DNA of 64,000 nt from an uncultured Verrucomicrobiae bacterium (GTDB taxonomy: Bacteria > Verrucomicrobiota > Verrucomicrobiia > Limisphaerales > J093): the NCBI GenBank assembly GCA_937946835.1, contig CALFAV010000003.1:45718-109717 (forward strand), written 5' to 3'. The notes beneath the pieces were generated by a model. That model saw only the letters and a program-made list of their open reading frames with translations. It searched no databases and was not told the origin of the DNA. The number at the start of each line of letters is the position of its first letter. Position 1 is the first letter of the stretch. The position numbers and the translations under genes were made by a program. Shown piece by piece: positions 17,875-27,400 of this stretch.

Positions 17875-18786
17875 CTACGGCGCCCCGGGCCCCCCGGCGG
17901 CGGTCGCCAGCGCCTCGGCCAGTTCGGCCGGGCTCCAGGCGTTGCCGTCAAACTGGCGGAAAATGCGACCCTGCGGGTCCAGCACCACGGTGCGCAGGTT
18001 GTGGGAAAAACCGCCTCCCTCCCGGCTGATCATCAGGTCCAGTCGCGGGGCCAGACGCGCGAGCGTGGCGGGCGCGGCCACGGCGAAGAGCCAGCGGTCC
18101 GGATTCTCGCCCCGGTAGGCGCGGGCGTAGCGGGCCAGCACGGCGGGGCGGTCGAACTCCGCGTCAAACGACACGCACAGGAACTGCCAGTTGGTCGGCG
18201 CGCCGGTCCGGGCCAGGAGGAGGTCGCGCGCGTCGCGAAAATGCGCGTTCATCCGCGGGCAGTAATCGGGCAGCGGACAGCGCGTGAAAAAGAACGTGAA
18301 GGCCACGGCCCGCCCGCGGAAGTCGGACAGGCGCACCGTGCGCCCGTGTTCGTCCAGGAATTCCGCGTCCGGCACCGGATCGCCCGGCTTCAGCTCCGGC
18401 GCGGCTTCGGGCACGAACAACGGCGTCGCCGCGGCCGCGACGGTTTGCGCCCGGCCCACCCGGCGGATGCCATCAATCCAGTGCGTCTCCGCACTGGCGT
18501 GGAGGCGGAAGGTGATTTCATCGCCCACCTGGATGCCCGCCAGTTCGGCCGGGTCGCGCACGTTCAACTCCATCGTCATTTTCGGCATGTAGCCCGGGAT
18601 TTCCTCATGGCGGATGACGGCCGTGCGGTGGTCGGCGGCGATTTGCCGCACCACGCCGCGCGTGTCGAAGCTCCGGAGGCCCTCATTCGGAGTGGCCGTG
18701 GTTGGCGGGGCGGGCGAGCGGCCGCAGCCCGCGGCCAGCCCCACCACCAGACCGCTCAGACAGAACAGACGGATTCGCATGATCAA
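17875..18786 (-). CDS. SCO1/SenC-type copper protein with N-terminal CusF-like domain
   Basis: 303-aa lipoprotein (C21 in VVGLAAGC). Residues ~45-98 resemble CusF/copper-resistance domains (GVVRQIAADHRTAVIRHEEI, then PKMTMELNVRD with its Met ligands, and VGDEITFRL). Residues ~130-300 form the thioredoxin-fold SCO domain with C170, C176 and H262 (FSHNLRTVVLD). The cysteines are spaced CPLPDYC, five residues apart instead of the classical CxxxC. SCO proteins deliver copper to the CuA site of cytochrome oxidase. The domain pairing suggests a periplasmic copper receiver and donor in one chain. The start overlaps the stop of the upstream SCO gene by 4 bp. Confidence 0.88.
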   Translation of the reverse strand: MIMRIRLFCLSGLVVGLAAGCGRSPAPPTTATPNEGLRSFDTRGVVRQIAADHRTAVIRHEEIPGYMPKMTMELNVRDPAELAGIQVGDEITFRLHASAETHWIDGIRRVGRAQTVAAAATPLFVPEAAPELKPGDPVPDAEFLDEHGRTVRLSDFRGRAVAFTFFFTRCPLPDYCPRMNAHFRDARDLLLARTGAPTNWQFLCVSFDAEFDRPAVLARYARAYRGENPDRWLFAVAAPATLARLAPRLDLMISREGGGFSHNLRTVVLDPQGRIFRQFDGNAWSPAELAEALATAAGGPGAP

Positions 18787-19481
18787 ACACCGGATTCGTG
18801 ACGCAGCCGTTCCAGCGCGGCCAGGACCCGGGCGACCGCGCCGGGCCGCAGCCCGTGGATCAGCTCGCGCACCCGCCCGGTGCGGTCCACCACCGCCAGA
18901 TGGTCGAGGTTGACGAAGCCGCCGGGAATGAGCGTTTCCAATTCGGGCGCGCGGGACAGAAAACTGGTTTCGATGAGCCGATAGACCTCCGCCTTTTCGC
19001 CGGTCAGGAAAAGCCAGCGGTCCGGGTCGGCCCGGTACCGCGCGGCAAAACGCGCCAGCGTCTCGGGAGTGTCGGTGCGCGGGTCCACGGTCAGCGAAAC
19101 CAACCGGACATCCTCCGCGCCGGCCAACGCCTGTTGCAGCTCGGCCATCCGGTCATTGACCGCCCGGCAGCTCAGTGAGCAACTGGTGAACAGGAAACTG
19201 ACCACCAGGAGGCGGCCGCGCAGTTCGTCGCGCGAGACGGTGCGGCCGGAGCGCTCGGTCAGCGTGAAGTCCACCAACGCGCGTGCCCCGAGCGGCGCGG
19301 CACCGGCCCGGCCGGTCCCGCGTCGGCCCGTCCACCAGCCCAGGCCGGCCGCGACGGCGGCCAGGACCAGCCCGGCGCCCAGCGTACCCAACCATTCGCG
19401 GCGGGTCAGCCGCGGGTCTCCGGCGCACTGCGGGGCCTCAGCGGCGGGCGGATTTGGGCGGCTTGACGGGGCGGGCGGCAT
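18783..19481 (-). CDS. SCO1/SenC family protein, membrane-anchored
   Basis: 232-aa SCO-type copper chaperone. An N-terminal anchor (REWLGTLGAGLVLAAVAAGLGWW, preceded by TRR, Tat-like) exports the domain. The SCO copper site is classical: C101 and C105 in FTSCSLSC, and H194 in NLDHLAVVD. ATG 19481 is chosen; the track start at 19589 extends deep into the HMA gene in a frame with no domain. Even so it overlaps the HMA gene's 3' end by 44 bp, indicating tight coupling. It forms an operon with the HMA metallochaperone upstream and the CusF-SCO lipoprotein downstream, all consistent with cytochrome oxidase copper loading. Confidence 0.87.
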   Translation of the reverse strand: MPPAPSSRPNPPAAEAPQCAGDPRLTRREWLGTLGAGLVLAAVAAGLGWWTGRRGTGRAGAAPLGARALVDFTLTERSGRTVSRDELRGRLLVVSFLFTSCSLSCRAVNDRMAELQQALAGAEDVRLVSLTVDPRTDTPETLARFAARYRADPDRWLFLTGEKAEVYRLIETSFLSRAPELETLIPGGFVNLDHLAVVDRTGRVRELIHGLRPGAVARVLAALERLRHESGV

Positions 19482-19767
19482 AGCCGGCTTCGGCAATGAC
19501 CTTTTGCAGGTTTTGTAGTGAGACCCGGTTGGTGTCGTGGACCACCCGGGCGAGTTGGTTGGTGAAGCCAACCTCCGCGTGCACCACACCCGGGGTCTGT
19601 TTGAGTTCGATGGTGAGGCCGCGGGCGCAGCCCTCGCAGTGCATCCCGGAAATGGCCAGCCAGTTGGTGGCGTTGGCGGTGGGCGGCGGTGGGGACGGCT
19701 CGGCGGCCCGCAGGGCGGCCGGTAGCCACAGGGGCAAACAGGCCAGGAGACTTAATGGGATTTTCAT
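19438..19767 (-). CDS. Exported heavy-metal-associated (HMA) domain protein
   Basis: 109-aa protein with a signal peptide (MKIPLSLLACLPLWLPAALRA) and one ferredoxin-like HMA domain whose metal site reads GMHCEGCARG, matching GMxCxxC. The rest follows the HMA pattern (GVVHAEVGF; VIAEAGYAA). Such domains bind Cu(I) or other soft metals and pass them on. GTG 19776 is an alternative start; ATG 19767 gives the better signal peptide. Its neighbours are two SCO proteins, so it probably acts as the periplasmic copper relay of the cluster. Confidence 0.88.
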   Translation of the reverse strand: MKIPLSLLACLPLWLPAALRAAEPSPPPPTANATNWLAISGMHCEGCARGLTIELKQTPGVVHAEVGFTNQLARVVHDTNRVSLQNLQKVIAEAGYAARPVKPPKSARR

Positions 19768-19812
19768 GGGGTTCACGAGTTGGAGGTAGAGTTGGGAATG
19801 GTTGGAACGGTT

Positions 19813-20514
19813 TCAGGGTTGAAGCGGATGCCAGAGGTCAACGCCCCGGGATGGGTCGTACACGGCCCGCAGGGGGCGCGCCTCGACGTGGCCGTCCACG
19901 AAGACGTAATTGGCTCGGCCGCCGTGCCGGTCCGCCGCCAGGTCCACGGCCTCTTCGGGGCCGGACCAGAAGTTCGGCATGATGTGGTCGGCGGTGGAGG
20001 CGTTTTCGGCAAACAGGAGGGTGGTGCTCGGGCGCGGGACGGCCGTGGTGCGGCGCCAGGTTTGCGGCTTGCCGCGGTAGTCATCCTCGGGCCCCAGCTC
20101 GAAGTACACGTTCAGGCCGTAGCTCCAGGTCCGTCGGCGCCGGTCCGCGGCGCAGTGGTAGAGCGTCTCCAACAGGTTGGTCCAGGTGTCGGACGCCGCG
20201 CCCAGGTAGGGTGCCAGGGCCGGTCCCCAGGGCCGTTGCCCGTGCGTGAAGGCGGAGTGCTGGCTGCGCGGGAATTCGTCGCCGTGGTCATCGGCGTACA
20301 ACGCGGTCGCCAGACCCAATTGCCGCATCTGGCCGGCACAACTCACGGCCCGGGCCAGCGCCTTGCCCCGACCCAGCGACGGCAGCAACAGCCCGGCCAG
20401 CAGGGCGATGATGGCGATGACCACCAGCAATTCGATCAGGGTAAAGCCACCCGCGTCGCCCGGGGAGGCCCGCCTCCCGGACGACACGGGCGGTTGATGA
20501 GGAAGCCGGCTCAC
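19813..20514 (-). CDS. Prepilin-type N-terminal cleavage/methylation domain protein
   Basis: 233-aa type IV-pilin-like protein of the family that is very numerous in Verrucomicrobia and Planctomycetes. The prepilin signal is GGFTLIELLVVIAIIALLAG, cleaved after the Gly, with Glu at +5. The C-terminal part carries the family-typical ending NYVFVDGHVEARPL. The ORF track extends it to 21096, but that part lies over the neighbouring gene; GTG 20514 overlaps the upstream stop as GTGA and gives a normal ~22-residue leader. It sits inside the copper cluster. Such pseudopilins belong to type II secretion-like systems, and the link to copper handling is unexplained. Confidence 0.87.
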   Translation of the reverse strand: MSRLPHQPPVSSGRRASPGDAGGFTLIELLVVIAIIALLAGLLLPSLGRGKALARAVSCAGQMRQLGLATALYADDHGDEFPRSQHSAFTHGQRPWGPALAPYLGAASDTWTNLLETLYHCAADRRRRTWSYGLNVYFELGPEDDYRGKPQTWRRTTAVPRPSTTLLFAENASTADHIMPNFWSGPEEAVDLAADRHGGRANYVFVDGHVEARPLRAVYDPSRGVDLWHPLQP

Positions 20515-21323
20515 TGCGGCGGCCGCATTCGGAAGTATTTGGTGGCCGCGGCCGGCTCGAGGAGCACGGTGGGCCGGCCGTTGATGAGCACGGGCGCGAC
20601 GTTCACCGAGGTCCACTCGGCGGCCGGCAGGCTGGCAGCTTCTTCCAGCACCCAGCTCGTTGCCTCGGGCGGCCAGGCGATGACCACCTTTTTGGCGATG
20701 TCCAGGACCGGTCGCCCGTCCGGGACATTGGTGAAGCGGAACTCGAACGGTCCGGTGCCGGAATGGGGGATTTCCTGACCGGTCGTCGTGTCCACCAGAT
20801 AGGCTTCGAAGACCGCCGTATAGGAGTTGGTGCCCGGCGGTGCGGTGACGGCCGGGTGGAACATCATGCCGTTCCAGGCGAGCGCAGCCGGCGATCCGGC
20901 CGTGCCGAAGATCGGTTCCCAGCGCTTGGGTTCGGAGCCGGAATACCGGTAAAAGCTCAACTCGGGATCGCCGGAGAGCTTGCGCAGCCAGATGGTCGTG
21001 TTGGGCGGCAGGGGGTCGGAGCCCGTACCCATGACGAAGCCGTAACGGCGGCTGAAGGCCAGACCCTTGCGGCTCGGGTCCAGGTCGTCGAACCACGGAT
21101 CGGCCGGGTCGAAGCGGTCACCGGGATGACTGACCAGCAGCGGGGTCAGTTGCGGCACCTCGGTCGGCATCATGACGTGCAGATGTCCGTGGTGCGCGTG
21201 ATACTCGATCATGGGCATGACCATGCCGCCCTGCATGGGCACGGTGGTCAGGGTGGCGGCCAGAGCGGCCGCCGGCGCGAGGGTCATCCCCCCCACGCCA
21301 AGGAGGCGATTGATTTTCAACAT
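20511..21323 (-). CDS. Secreted His/Met-rich protein, possible metal binder
   Basis: 270-aa exported protein of unknown family. Start ATG 21323 (MLKINRLLGVGG) gives a signal peptide ending near LAA. Just after it comes a segment dense in Met and His (MQGGMVMPMIEYHAHHGHLH, then VMM), the kind of sequence used for copper or zinc binding. The middle (~60-190) looks like a beta-rich domain, and the C-terminus (WTSVNV...TKYFRMRPPQ) matches the short module ending other secreted proteins here. Position in a cluster with HMA and SCO proteins supports a periplasmic metal role. It is translationally coupled (GTGA overlap) to the prepilin-like gene. No homologue is named with confidence. Confidence 0.65.
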   Translation of the reverse strand: MLKINRLLGVGGMTLAPAAALAATLTTVPMQGGMVMPMIEYHAHHGHLHVMMPTEVPQLTPLLVSHPGDRFDPADPWFDDLDPSRKGLAFSRRYGFVMGTGSDPLPPNTTIWLRKLSGDPELSFYRYSGSEPKRWEPIFGTAGSPAALAWNGMMFHPAVTAPPGTNSYTAVFEAYLVDTTTGQEIPHSGTGPFEFRFTNVPDGRPVLDIAKKVVIAWPPEATSWVLEEAASLPAAEWTSVNVAPVLINGRPTVLLEPAAATKYFRMRPPQ

Positions 21324-21551
21324 GAGCGTCAAAACACGGTTCACAGCTTGAAGTGGATCGTTTCCCCGGGTGCGGTTCCCACTCGGGACTCCGGCCCGCC
21401 GCGGCACACCGGTGCCACGGCGTCACCCGGAACCGGAAATTGAATCAGCAAACGGATCGAAGAACGCGAAGGGTCCGCGGGTATGAAGGAGCTCGGTCCT
21501 TTGCCCCAAATGAATCGGGACCTCGAACCGGCTTGACGGGGATCGCGTCGC

Positions 21552-21935
21552 TCAGGCGGTGAAGAATCGTGGACGCGGCTTGGGCGGCGGGTCGGCGCGG
21601 CGGGAGAAGTGGACGGGGCCGGAAGTTACCGGCTCGGACGGCTGCCAGAAATTCAACTCGAGCGGAGACCAGACAAGGGCCGGATCCAGTTTGCCACCCG
21701 ACTTGAGGGCTTTGGGGCTCTGTTCACGCTCTTCGGCCCGGCCTTTTTCAATGGCCTTGCACAGCGGACAGGGGTGCTGGCCGTCGAAGGTGCGGCTGAT
21801 GCCTTCTCGCACTCCGACCTGGGCCGAGTACGCCACGATCATGCCCGTCCAGGCGACGGTTTGGAGCACGGCCCAGTGCAGGCCCAGCGACAGGACCAGC
21901 AGAACCGCGGCAACCCATTTCACGGCGCGACGCAC
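21552..21935 (-). CDS. Small membrane-anchored protein with HPCPLC motif
   Basis: 127-aa protein starting at GTG 21935 (VRRAVKWVAAVLLVLSLGLHW); GTG 21923 is the alternative, and the track's 22121 start overlaps the divergent glycosyltransferase. One N-terminal transmembrane helix is followed by a short periplasmic region with HPCPLCKAIEKG, where two Cys and one His could bind a metal. The C-terminus is Pro/Lys-rich. It is the first gene of the leftward copper cluster. The family is not recognised; a copper-related role is inferred only from the CPLC motif and the neighbours. Confidence 0.6.
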   Translation of the reverse strand: MRRAVKWVAAVLLVLSLGLHWAVLQTVAWTGMIVAYSAQVGVREGISRTFDGQHPCPLCKAIEKGRAEEREQSPKALKSGGKLDPALVWSPLELNFWQPSEPVTSGPVHFSRRADPPPKPRPRFFTA

Positions 21936-22059
21936 AGGGTCGCAGTCTAGGAAGCAAACGGCGCGTGTCAAAGGTCCAGCCCGGCTTTGCCACGGACCGG
22001 TCGGCCGCTCGCCCGGTCCCGGCGTTGCAATCCCGTCCGCGCGCCCCCAAGCTCCGGGC

Positions 22060-22896
22060 ATGGCCGAGACCGCTCCCCGGCTGCTGCTGCTCATCCCGGC
22101 CCACAACGAGGAGCAGCGCATCGGACCGGTGCTGCGCGAGTACGCGGAGCACTTCCGCCGGCACTACCCGGGGCCGTTCCGCATTGTGGTGGTGCTCAAC
22201 GGCTGCACCGACAACACCGAGGGCGTGGTCGGGCGGATGGCCGCCGACTTTCCGGAGGTGACCTACCTGAATTTCCCCGAGCGCATCGGCAAGGGCGGCG
22301 CGCTCATCGAGGGCCTCAAGCTGGCGCCGGAGGCGGACCTCATCGGCTACGTGGACGCCGACGGGGCGACCGGTCCGGCGGCCTTTCTCAAGCTGGTGAG
22401 CCTGGCACCGCAGGCCGACTGTGTGATCGGCTCGCGCTGGCTGCCCGGGGCGGTGCTGCACCAGCGCCAAACCTGGCTGCGCCGGCTCTTCAGCCGTGCC
22501 TTTCACCTCATCGTGCAGGTCCTCCTGCGCCTGAACATCAAGGACACGCAGTGCCCGGCCAAGGTGCTGCACCGGGCGGCGGTCGAGGCGGTGCATGACG
22601 CGCTGCAGATCGCCGACCTGGCCTTTGACGTGAACCTGTTGTACGTGCTGAAGCGACGGGGGTTTCGCATCCTCGAGGTGCCCATCGAGTGGACCGACAA
22701 GCTCGGCTCGAAGGTCACCCAGAGCCTGCTGCGCTCCTCGCTGGTGATGTTTCTCTCGGTGGTGCGGCTGCGGCTGGTGTATTCGCCGTTTTACCGCTGG
22801 TTGGAGCCGCTGCGGCCGTTGGAGACCTGGCTGTACCTCAGACTCAAGGCCCCGCCACCGCGTGCGACGGCCCCCGCCCGTTCACGGGTGGAATAG
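22060..22896 (+). CDS. Family 2 glycosyltransferase (polyprenyl-phosphate glycosyltransferase-like)
   Basis: 278-aa GT-A fold enzyme. ATG 22060 opens MAETAPRLLLLIPAHNEEQRIGPVL, the standard GT2 nucleotide-sugar strand. VVVLNGCTDNTE, the metal-binding YVDADGATGP (DxD-type) and VIGSRWLPGA follow. The C-terminal part (IKDTQCPAKVLHR; ILEVPIEWTDKLGSKV) matches dolichyl/undecaprenyl-phosphate glucosyl- and mannosyltransferases (DPG/DPM1-like). It probably makes a lipid-linked sugar for glycan or protein glycosylation. The upstream part of the track ORF (from 21559) is a shadow of the opposite-strand gene. No other glycan genes are adjacent. Confidence 0.9.
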   Translation: MAETAPRLLLLIPAHNEEQRIGPVLREYAEHFRRHYPGPFRIVVVLNGCTDNTEGVVGRMAADFPEVTYLNFPERIGKGGALIEGLKLAPEADLIGYVDADGATGPAAFLKLVSLAPQADCVIGSRWLPGAVLHQRQTWLRRLFSRAFHLIVQVLLRLNIKDTQCPAKVLHRAAVEAVHDALQIADLAFDVNLLYVLKRRGFRILEVPIEWTDKLGSKVTQSLLRSSLVMFLSVVRLRLVYSPFYRWLEPLRPLETWLYLRLKAPPPRATAPARSRVE

Positions 22897-22921
22897 GGGG
22901 CCAGCGTGCCCCCTCTTCAGC

Positions 22922-24355
22922 TCAGCCTTCCGCCACGTACACGTTCTTCAGTTCCGTGAACCCTTCCAGCGCGGCCAGGCCCAGGTCCCGGCCCAGGCCG
23001 CTGTGCTTGAACCCCCCGAAGGGCGCCTCCACATGCACGCTGTTGTGGCAGTTCACGCTCAACACCCCGCTCTGCACGGCCCGGCTCACGCGCAGGGCCC
23101 GGTTCAAATTGGTCGTCCAGATCGAGCCGCTCAACCCGTAGGGCGAGGCATTCACGTCGCGAAGCATCTCGGTCTCGTCGTCGAAGGCGGTGACGGCCAC
23201 GACCGGCCCGAAGATCTCCTCGCGCCAGCATCGGTCTTCCCGGCCCACGTCCAGCAACACCGTCGGCTCCAGGAAATAGCCCCGGGGCCACGGCCGGCCG
23301 CCCCCGCAGGCAAACCGGCTGCCGCGGGCGCGGGCGTCGGCCAGGTACGCCTCGACCGCCGCCCGCTGGGCCGCCGAGACCAGCGGACCGAGTTGCGTTT
23401 CCTCCCGGGCCGGGTCGCCCACCACCAGCTTGCGGGTGGCGGCGACGAAGCGCTCGACAAACGGCTCGAAGATGGGCCGCTCCACGTACACGCGGCTGCG
23501 CGCGCAGCAATCCTGCCCGGTGTTGGCAAACACACTCAGCGGCGAGGTGTCCGCCGCCCGCTCCCAGTCGGCATCGGCAAAGACGATGTTCGGGGACTTG
23601 CCACCCAGTTCGAGCGAGACCCGTTTGAGGTCGCGCGCCGCCAGGGCCATGATGCGCCGACCGATCTCGGTCGAGCCGGTGAACGAGACCTTGCGAATGA
23701 GCGGGTGGGTGACCAGCGCGTCCCCGAGGGCGGCGCCGCTGCCGGGCAGGACCTGGAGCACGCCGGGCGGCAGACCGGCCGCGGTGGCCAGCTCCCCCAG
23801 CTTGAGGGCGGTGAGGGGCGCGAGCGTGGCGGGCTTGAGCACCACGCAATTGCCGGCGGCCAGTGCGGGCGCGGCCTTCCAGCAGGCGATGGGGAACGGG
23901 AAATTCCACGGCACGATGCAGGCGACCACCCCCAGCGGCTGGCGCAGGGTGAAGTCAAACCCGCCCCGGGCCACCGGGAGCGTCTGGCCGCCGAACTTGG
24001 TCACCGCGCCGGCGTAGTACTCGAAGCAGCGCGCGCCCAACCCGGCCTCGTCGCGGGCGTCGGTGATGGGCTTGCCGATCTGGAGCATTTCCAGCCGGGC
24101 GATCTCCTCCCGGTGCTCGCGCAGCGTGCGGGCGACAGCGTGCAGGAGGGCCTCGCGTTTGCCCGGGGCAAGGTCGCGCCAGCCGCCCTCCCAGGCGCGC
24201 TGGGCGGATTCGATGGCGGCGCGAACATCGGCCACATCCGCGGCGGCGACTTCGGTGAAGACTTCCTCGGTGGCGGGGTTGATCAGGGGCGTGCGGCGGC
24301 CGGAGGCGGCGTCGCGCCAGGCGCCGTCCACAAAGAGCCGGTGGGGCGGGTTCAT
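22922..24355 (-). CDS. NAD(P)-dependent aldehyde dehydrogenase (betaine-aldehyde-type)
   Basis: 477-aa enzyme of the ALDH superfamily, oxidising an aldehyde to the acid. ATG 24355 (MNPPHRLFVDGAW) gives the standard length. Catalytic residues are all present: N151 (PWNFPF), E249 in VSLELGGKSPN, and the nucleophile C283 in NTGQDCCA. The coenzyme-binding FTGSTEIG and the C-terminal APFGGFKHSGLGRDLG are as in betaine-aldehyde and gamma-aminobutyraldehyde dehydrogenases. Substrate is not determined. It converges on the glycosyltransferase gene, with a 25-bp gap, and follows the giant protease gene on the same strand. Confidence 0.94.
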   Translation of the reverse strand: MNPPHRLFVDGAWRDAASGRRTPLINPATEEVFTEVAAADVADVRAAIESAQRAWEGGWRDLAPGKREALLHAVARTLREHREEIARLEMLQIGKPITDARDEAGLGARCFEYYAGAVTKFGGQTLPVARGGFDFTLRQPLGVVACIVPWNFPFPIACWKAAPALAAGNCVVLKPATLAPLTALKLGELATAAGLPPGVLQVLPGSGAALGDALVTHPLIRKVSFTGSTEIGRRIMALAARDLKRVSLELGGKSPNIVFADADWERAADTSPLSVFANTGQDCCARSRVYVERPIFEPFVERFVAATRKLVVGDPAREETQLGPLVSAAQRAAVEAYLADARARGSRFACGGGRPWPRGYFLEPTVLLDVGREDRCWREEIFGPVVAVTAFDDETEMLRDVNASPYGLSGSIWTTNLNRALRVSRAVQSGVLSVNCHNSVHVEAPFGGFKHSGLGRDLGLAALEGFTELKNVYVAEG

Positions 24356-24433
24356 GCTGGCGGGCAGTTGACGCAGCGGCCACCGCGACGGCAAGGGGAA
24401 AGACAATCCCTCGCCGCCCCGGCAGCCAGCCCC

Positions 24434-27400
24434 CTAGGGCCCGCTCTTGCGCAGCCGGTAAAAGCGGACCGGAGCGGAGAGCTTCACGTTCACCTGGACC
24501 TCGGAGCCGAGGATGAGTTTGGGGTTGGGCACCGGCTGCCAGAGGTCGCCGCCCAGGTCTTCGGTGAACTCGAGGTCGTACTCGGCCGCCAGGGCGGGCC
24601 AGACCAGGGTGAGGCGGTTACCCTCCCGTCGGCCCTCCAGCCACGGCCGGTCATAGACCGGAATTTCCAGGCGGTTTAACAGGGCGGGATTGTCCGGGTT
24701 GGCGGCGGGGGAGCGTACCGCCGCCTGGCTGACCAGGGTGCCGACGCGGTTGGGCCGCACCAGCACGGAGAGGACGGCCGAATTGCCCGGCGGCATGGCG
24801 CCCATGTTGCACACCACGCCGGGCGGGGCGAGCACGGCATCGCCGCCGACGAACTCGGCGTCCAAGAGGTCGGCGTTGAGCGAGAACGCCACCAGCATCT
24901 GCACCCGCGGGGCGGTGATCGGGCCGCGATTGGTCACGACCACGGTGACGACGAACTGGTTGCTCAACAGCAGGGCGGGCGGTGCCGGCCCGTGCGTTAC
25001 CAGCAGGTCCGCCTCCTCGAACACGCGGACCTCCAGGGCGGCCCGGTGGTCGTCCGGGGTGGGGTCGAAGGTGTCGGCGGTCAGCTCGGCCGCGTGCGTG
25101 TACGGTCCGGGTTGCGCGGCGCGCACGGCAAAGTCCGCCCACACCAGGGCCCCGGGCGGGAGGCTTTCGAACCCGGCCGCGAACCCCGTGGCGGTGGGGG
25201 ACCATTCGCCGACCGAGCCTTCCAGACGCGTCAATTCCGTGCCCGGGGGCTGGAGGTAGGCGATGCGGACCCCGGTCGCGGTGTGCGGGCCGTGGTTGGT
25301 CACCGCCAGCAACAGCCCCAGCTCCCGTCCCACCACCAGCGAATCGGCGTCGCTGAGCAACACGAGTTGAACATCCGCCGCCGGTCGCGCCTGGAGCACG
25401 GCGGCGGCGCGGTTGTCGGCGGGGGTCGGGTCCGGTTCGACCGCCCGGGCTTCGGCCTCGAGCGAGACCGGGCCCTCCACTTCCGGCACGAGCGTGAGGG
25501 CGACGCTGGTGGTTGCGCCCGCTGCCAGTTCTTCGAGGCGCACCGTCCAGTGGGTGGCGGTGATCTCCAAGTTGCCGGGGCCGGCGTCCAGCTCCGCCAG
25601 CCGGGCCCCGGCGGGGACGGTGCCCGTGATCTGCACCTGCGTGGCGGGGTGGGGCCCGCGGTTGGTAACCGTCACTTGGGCGATGAACGGCCCGCCCAAC
25701 ACCACTGGGGAGGGGGGCGTGCGCAGCGTCAGGCTCAGGTCCGCGGCAAGGGTGATTTCGCTGACCGCCGCGGCGGCGTTGTCTTCGGGGCGGGGGTCCG
25801 GTTCGGCCATCGCCACGGTGGCGAAGTTGGTCAGGGCGCCGACCGCCAGGGGGCGCAGGGCGAGGTCGAGGACGGCTTGAGCACCCGGGGGGAGATCGCC
25901 GGGTTCGTACACCACTTCCCGGTCCTCCAGACCGGCGGTGCCGGGCTCGGCCCGGAGGTCGAGCAGTTCGGTCTGATCCGGCAGGGGATCGGACAAACGG
26001 ACGGCCGTGGCCGGAATCAGGCCGGCATTGCTGATCACCAGCCGGTACCGCAGCGGCAGGTCGCGCAGCGCGGGCTGGTCCAGCGCGGTCTTGGTCAGGC
26101 GCAGGTCGGCGGCGGGCAAAACTTCCAACGTCACTTCGGCGCGGTTGTCCTCCGGGGCTTCATCCAGTGCGGCCGAGGCGGTGCGGGCGACCACGGTCTG
26201 GTTACCCGGGGAGGTGAAGCGCACTTGCAAGGTGGCCACCGCTTCCGCGCCCGGATCCAGAGGCCCAAAGGCCAGGACCAGGTCCCCGCCGTTGGTGTGG
26301 ACCGCGGCCGGGGGCAGGCTTTCCAGGCTCACCAACTCCACGTCCGGCGGCAGGGTGTTGGTGAGCCAGAGGCCGGTAACGGCCTGCGGGCCGCGGTTGG
26401 TCACGGCGATTTCCAGCCGGACCACCTGACTCCAGAGCGGGGTTTCCGGGGAAGCGCTCAAGCGCACGGCCAGGTCGGCCAGGTCGAACACCTCCACGGT
26501 GGTTTCCACCCGGTTGTCATCCGGGTCGAGGTCGTTCTCGCGCGCGGCGGCAGTGGCGCGGAGGAGGGTTGTGCCGCCGACCCGGGGAGTAACGGTGAGT
26601 TGCCAACGGGCTTCGTGCTCGGGGGGCAGTTCGTCCAGACGCCAGAGCAGTTGGCCGTCCGTCGCCTCGATTTCGCCGGCGTCGGCCGTGGATTCAACCA
26701 CCTCGAAATGGGCGGGGAGCGGATGCGTAACCCCGATCTGCGTGGCCGGCTCGGGGCCTTGATTGACCAGCACAAAAGTGTAGGTGGTCGGGGCGTCGCG
26801 CCGCACCGGGCTTGGGGGGCCTTCCAGGTGCAGGGTCAGATTGGCGGCCGGGCGGACTGCAATCGCAGTCTGGGCGGTGTTGTCCGAGAGGTCGGGGTCG
26901 GCCTCGGCCGCTGCGGCCCGGACCAGGTGGGTGAAGTCGCCCAGTTGCAACGGGAGCCACTCGGTCGTCAAGGCGGCCGCCCCACCGGGGGGCAGCTCCT
27001 CGATTAGCCAAACCCAGCCGCCGGGCCGCGCCTCCCAGATGCCCAGCGCGGTGGTGGCTTGGCGGAACTCCAGTTCCGCCGGTGCCTCCCCGGTCACCAT
27101 GACCGAGCGGGCCGCCTCCGGGCCGCGGTTGGTCACGGTGACCTCCAGTTGGACCGGAAAGCCCGGACTGGCCCGCAGGGATGCTGGTTGGACGGTCACG
27201 GCGAGGAGGGCGGTGGCCGGCACCGTGAGCAGGGTTTCGCAGGAGTTGTCGGCCGGCGCCAGATCGGGTTCGGCGGCGCTCAGGTGTAAGCCGAGGGCGA
27301 GGGGGCCGGACTGAGCGGGCTGCAGCTCGAACTCCACGGGCACGGCGCCGTCCACGGCCAGTTCGCCCAGCGACACAAGCACTTCATCGCCGTGCTGCTC

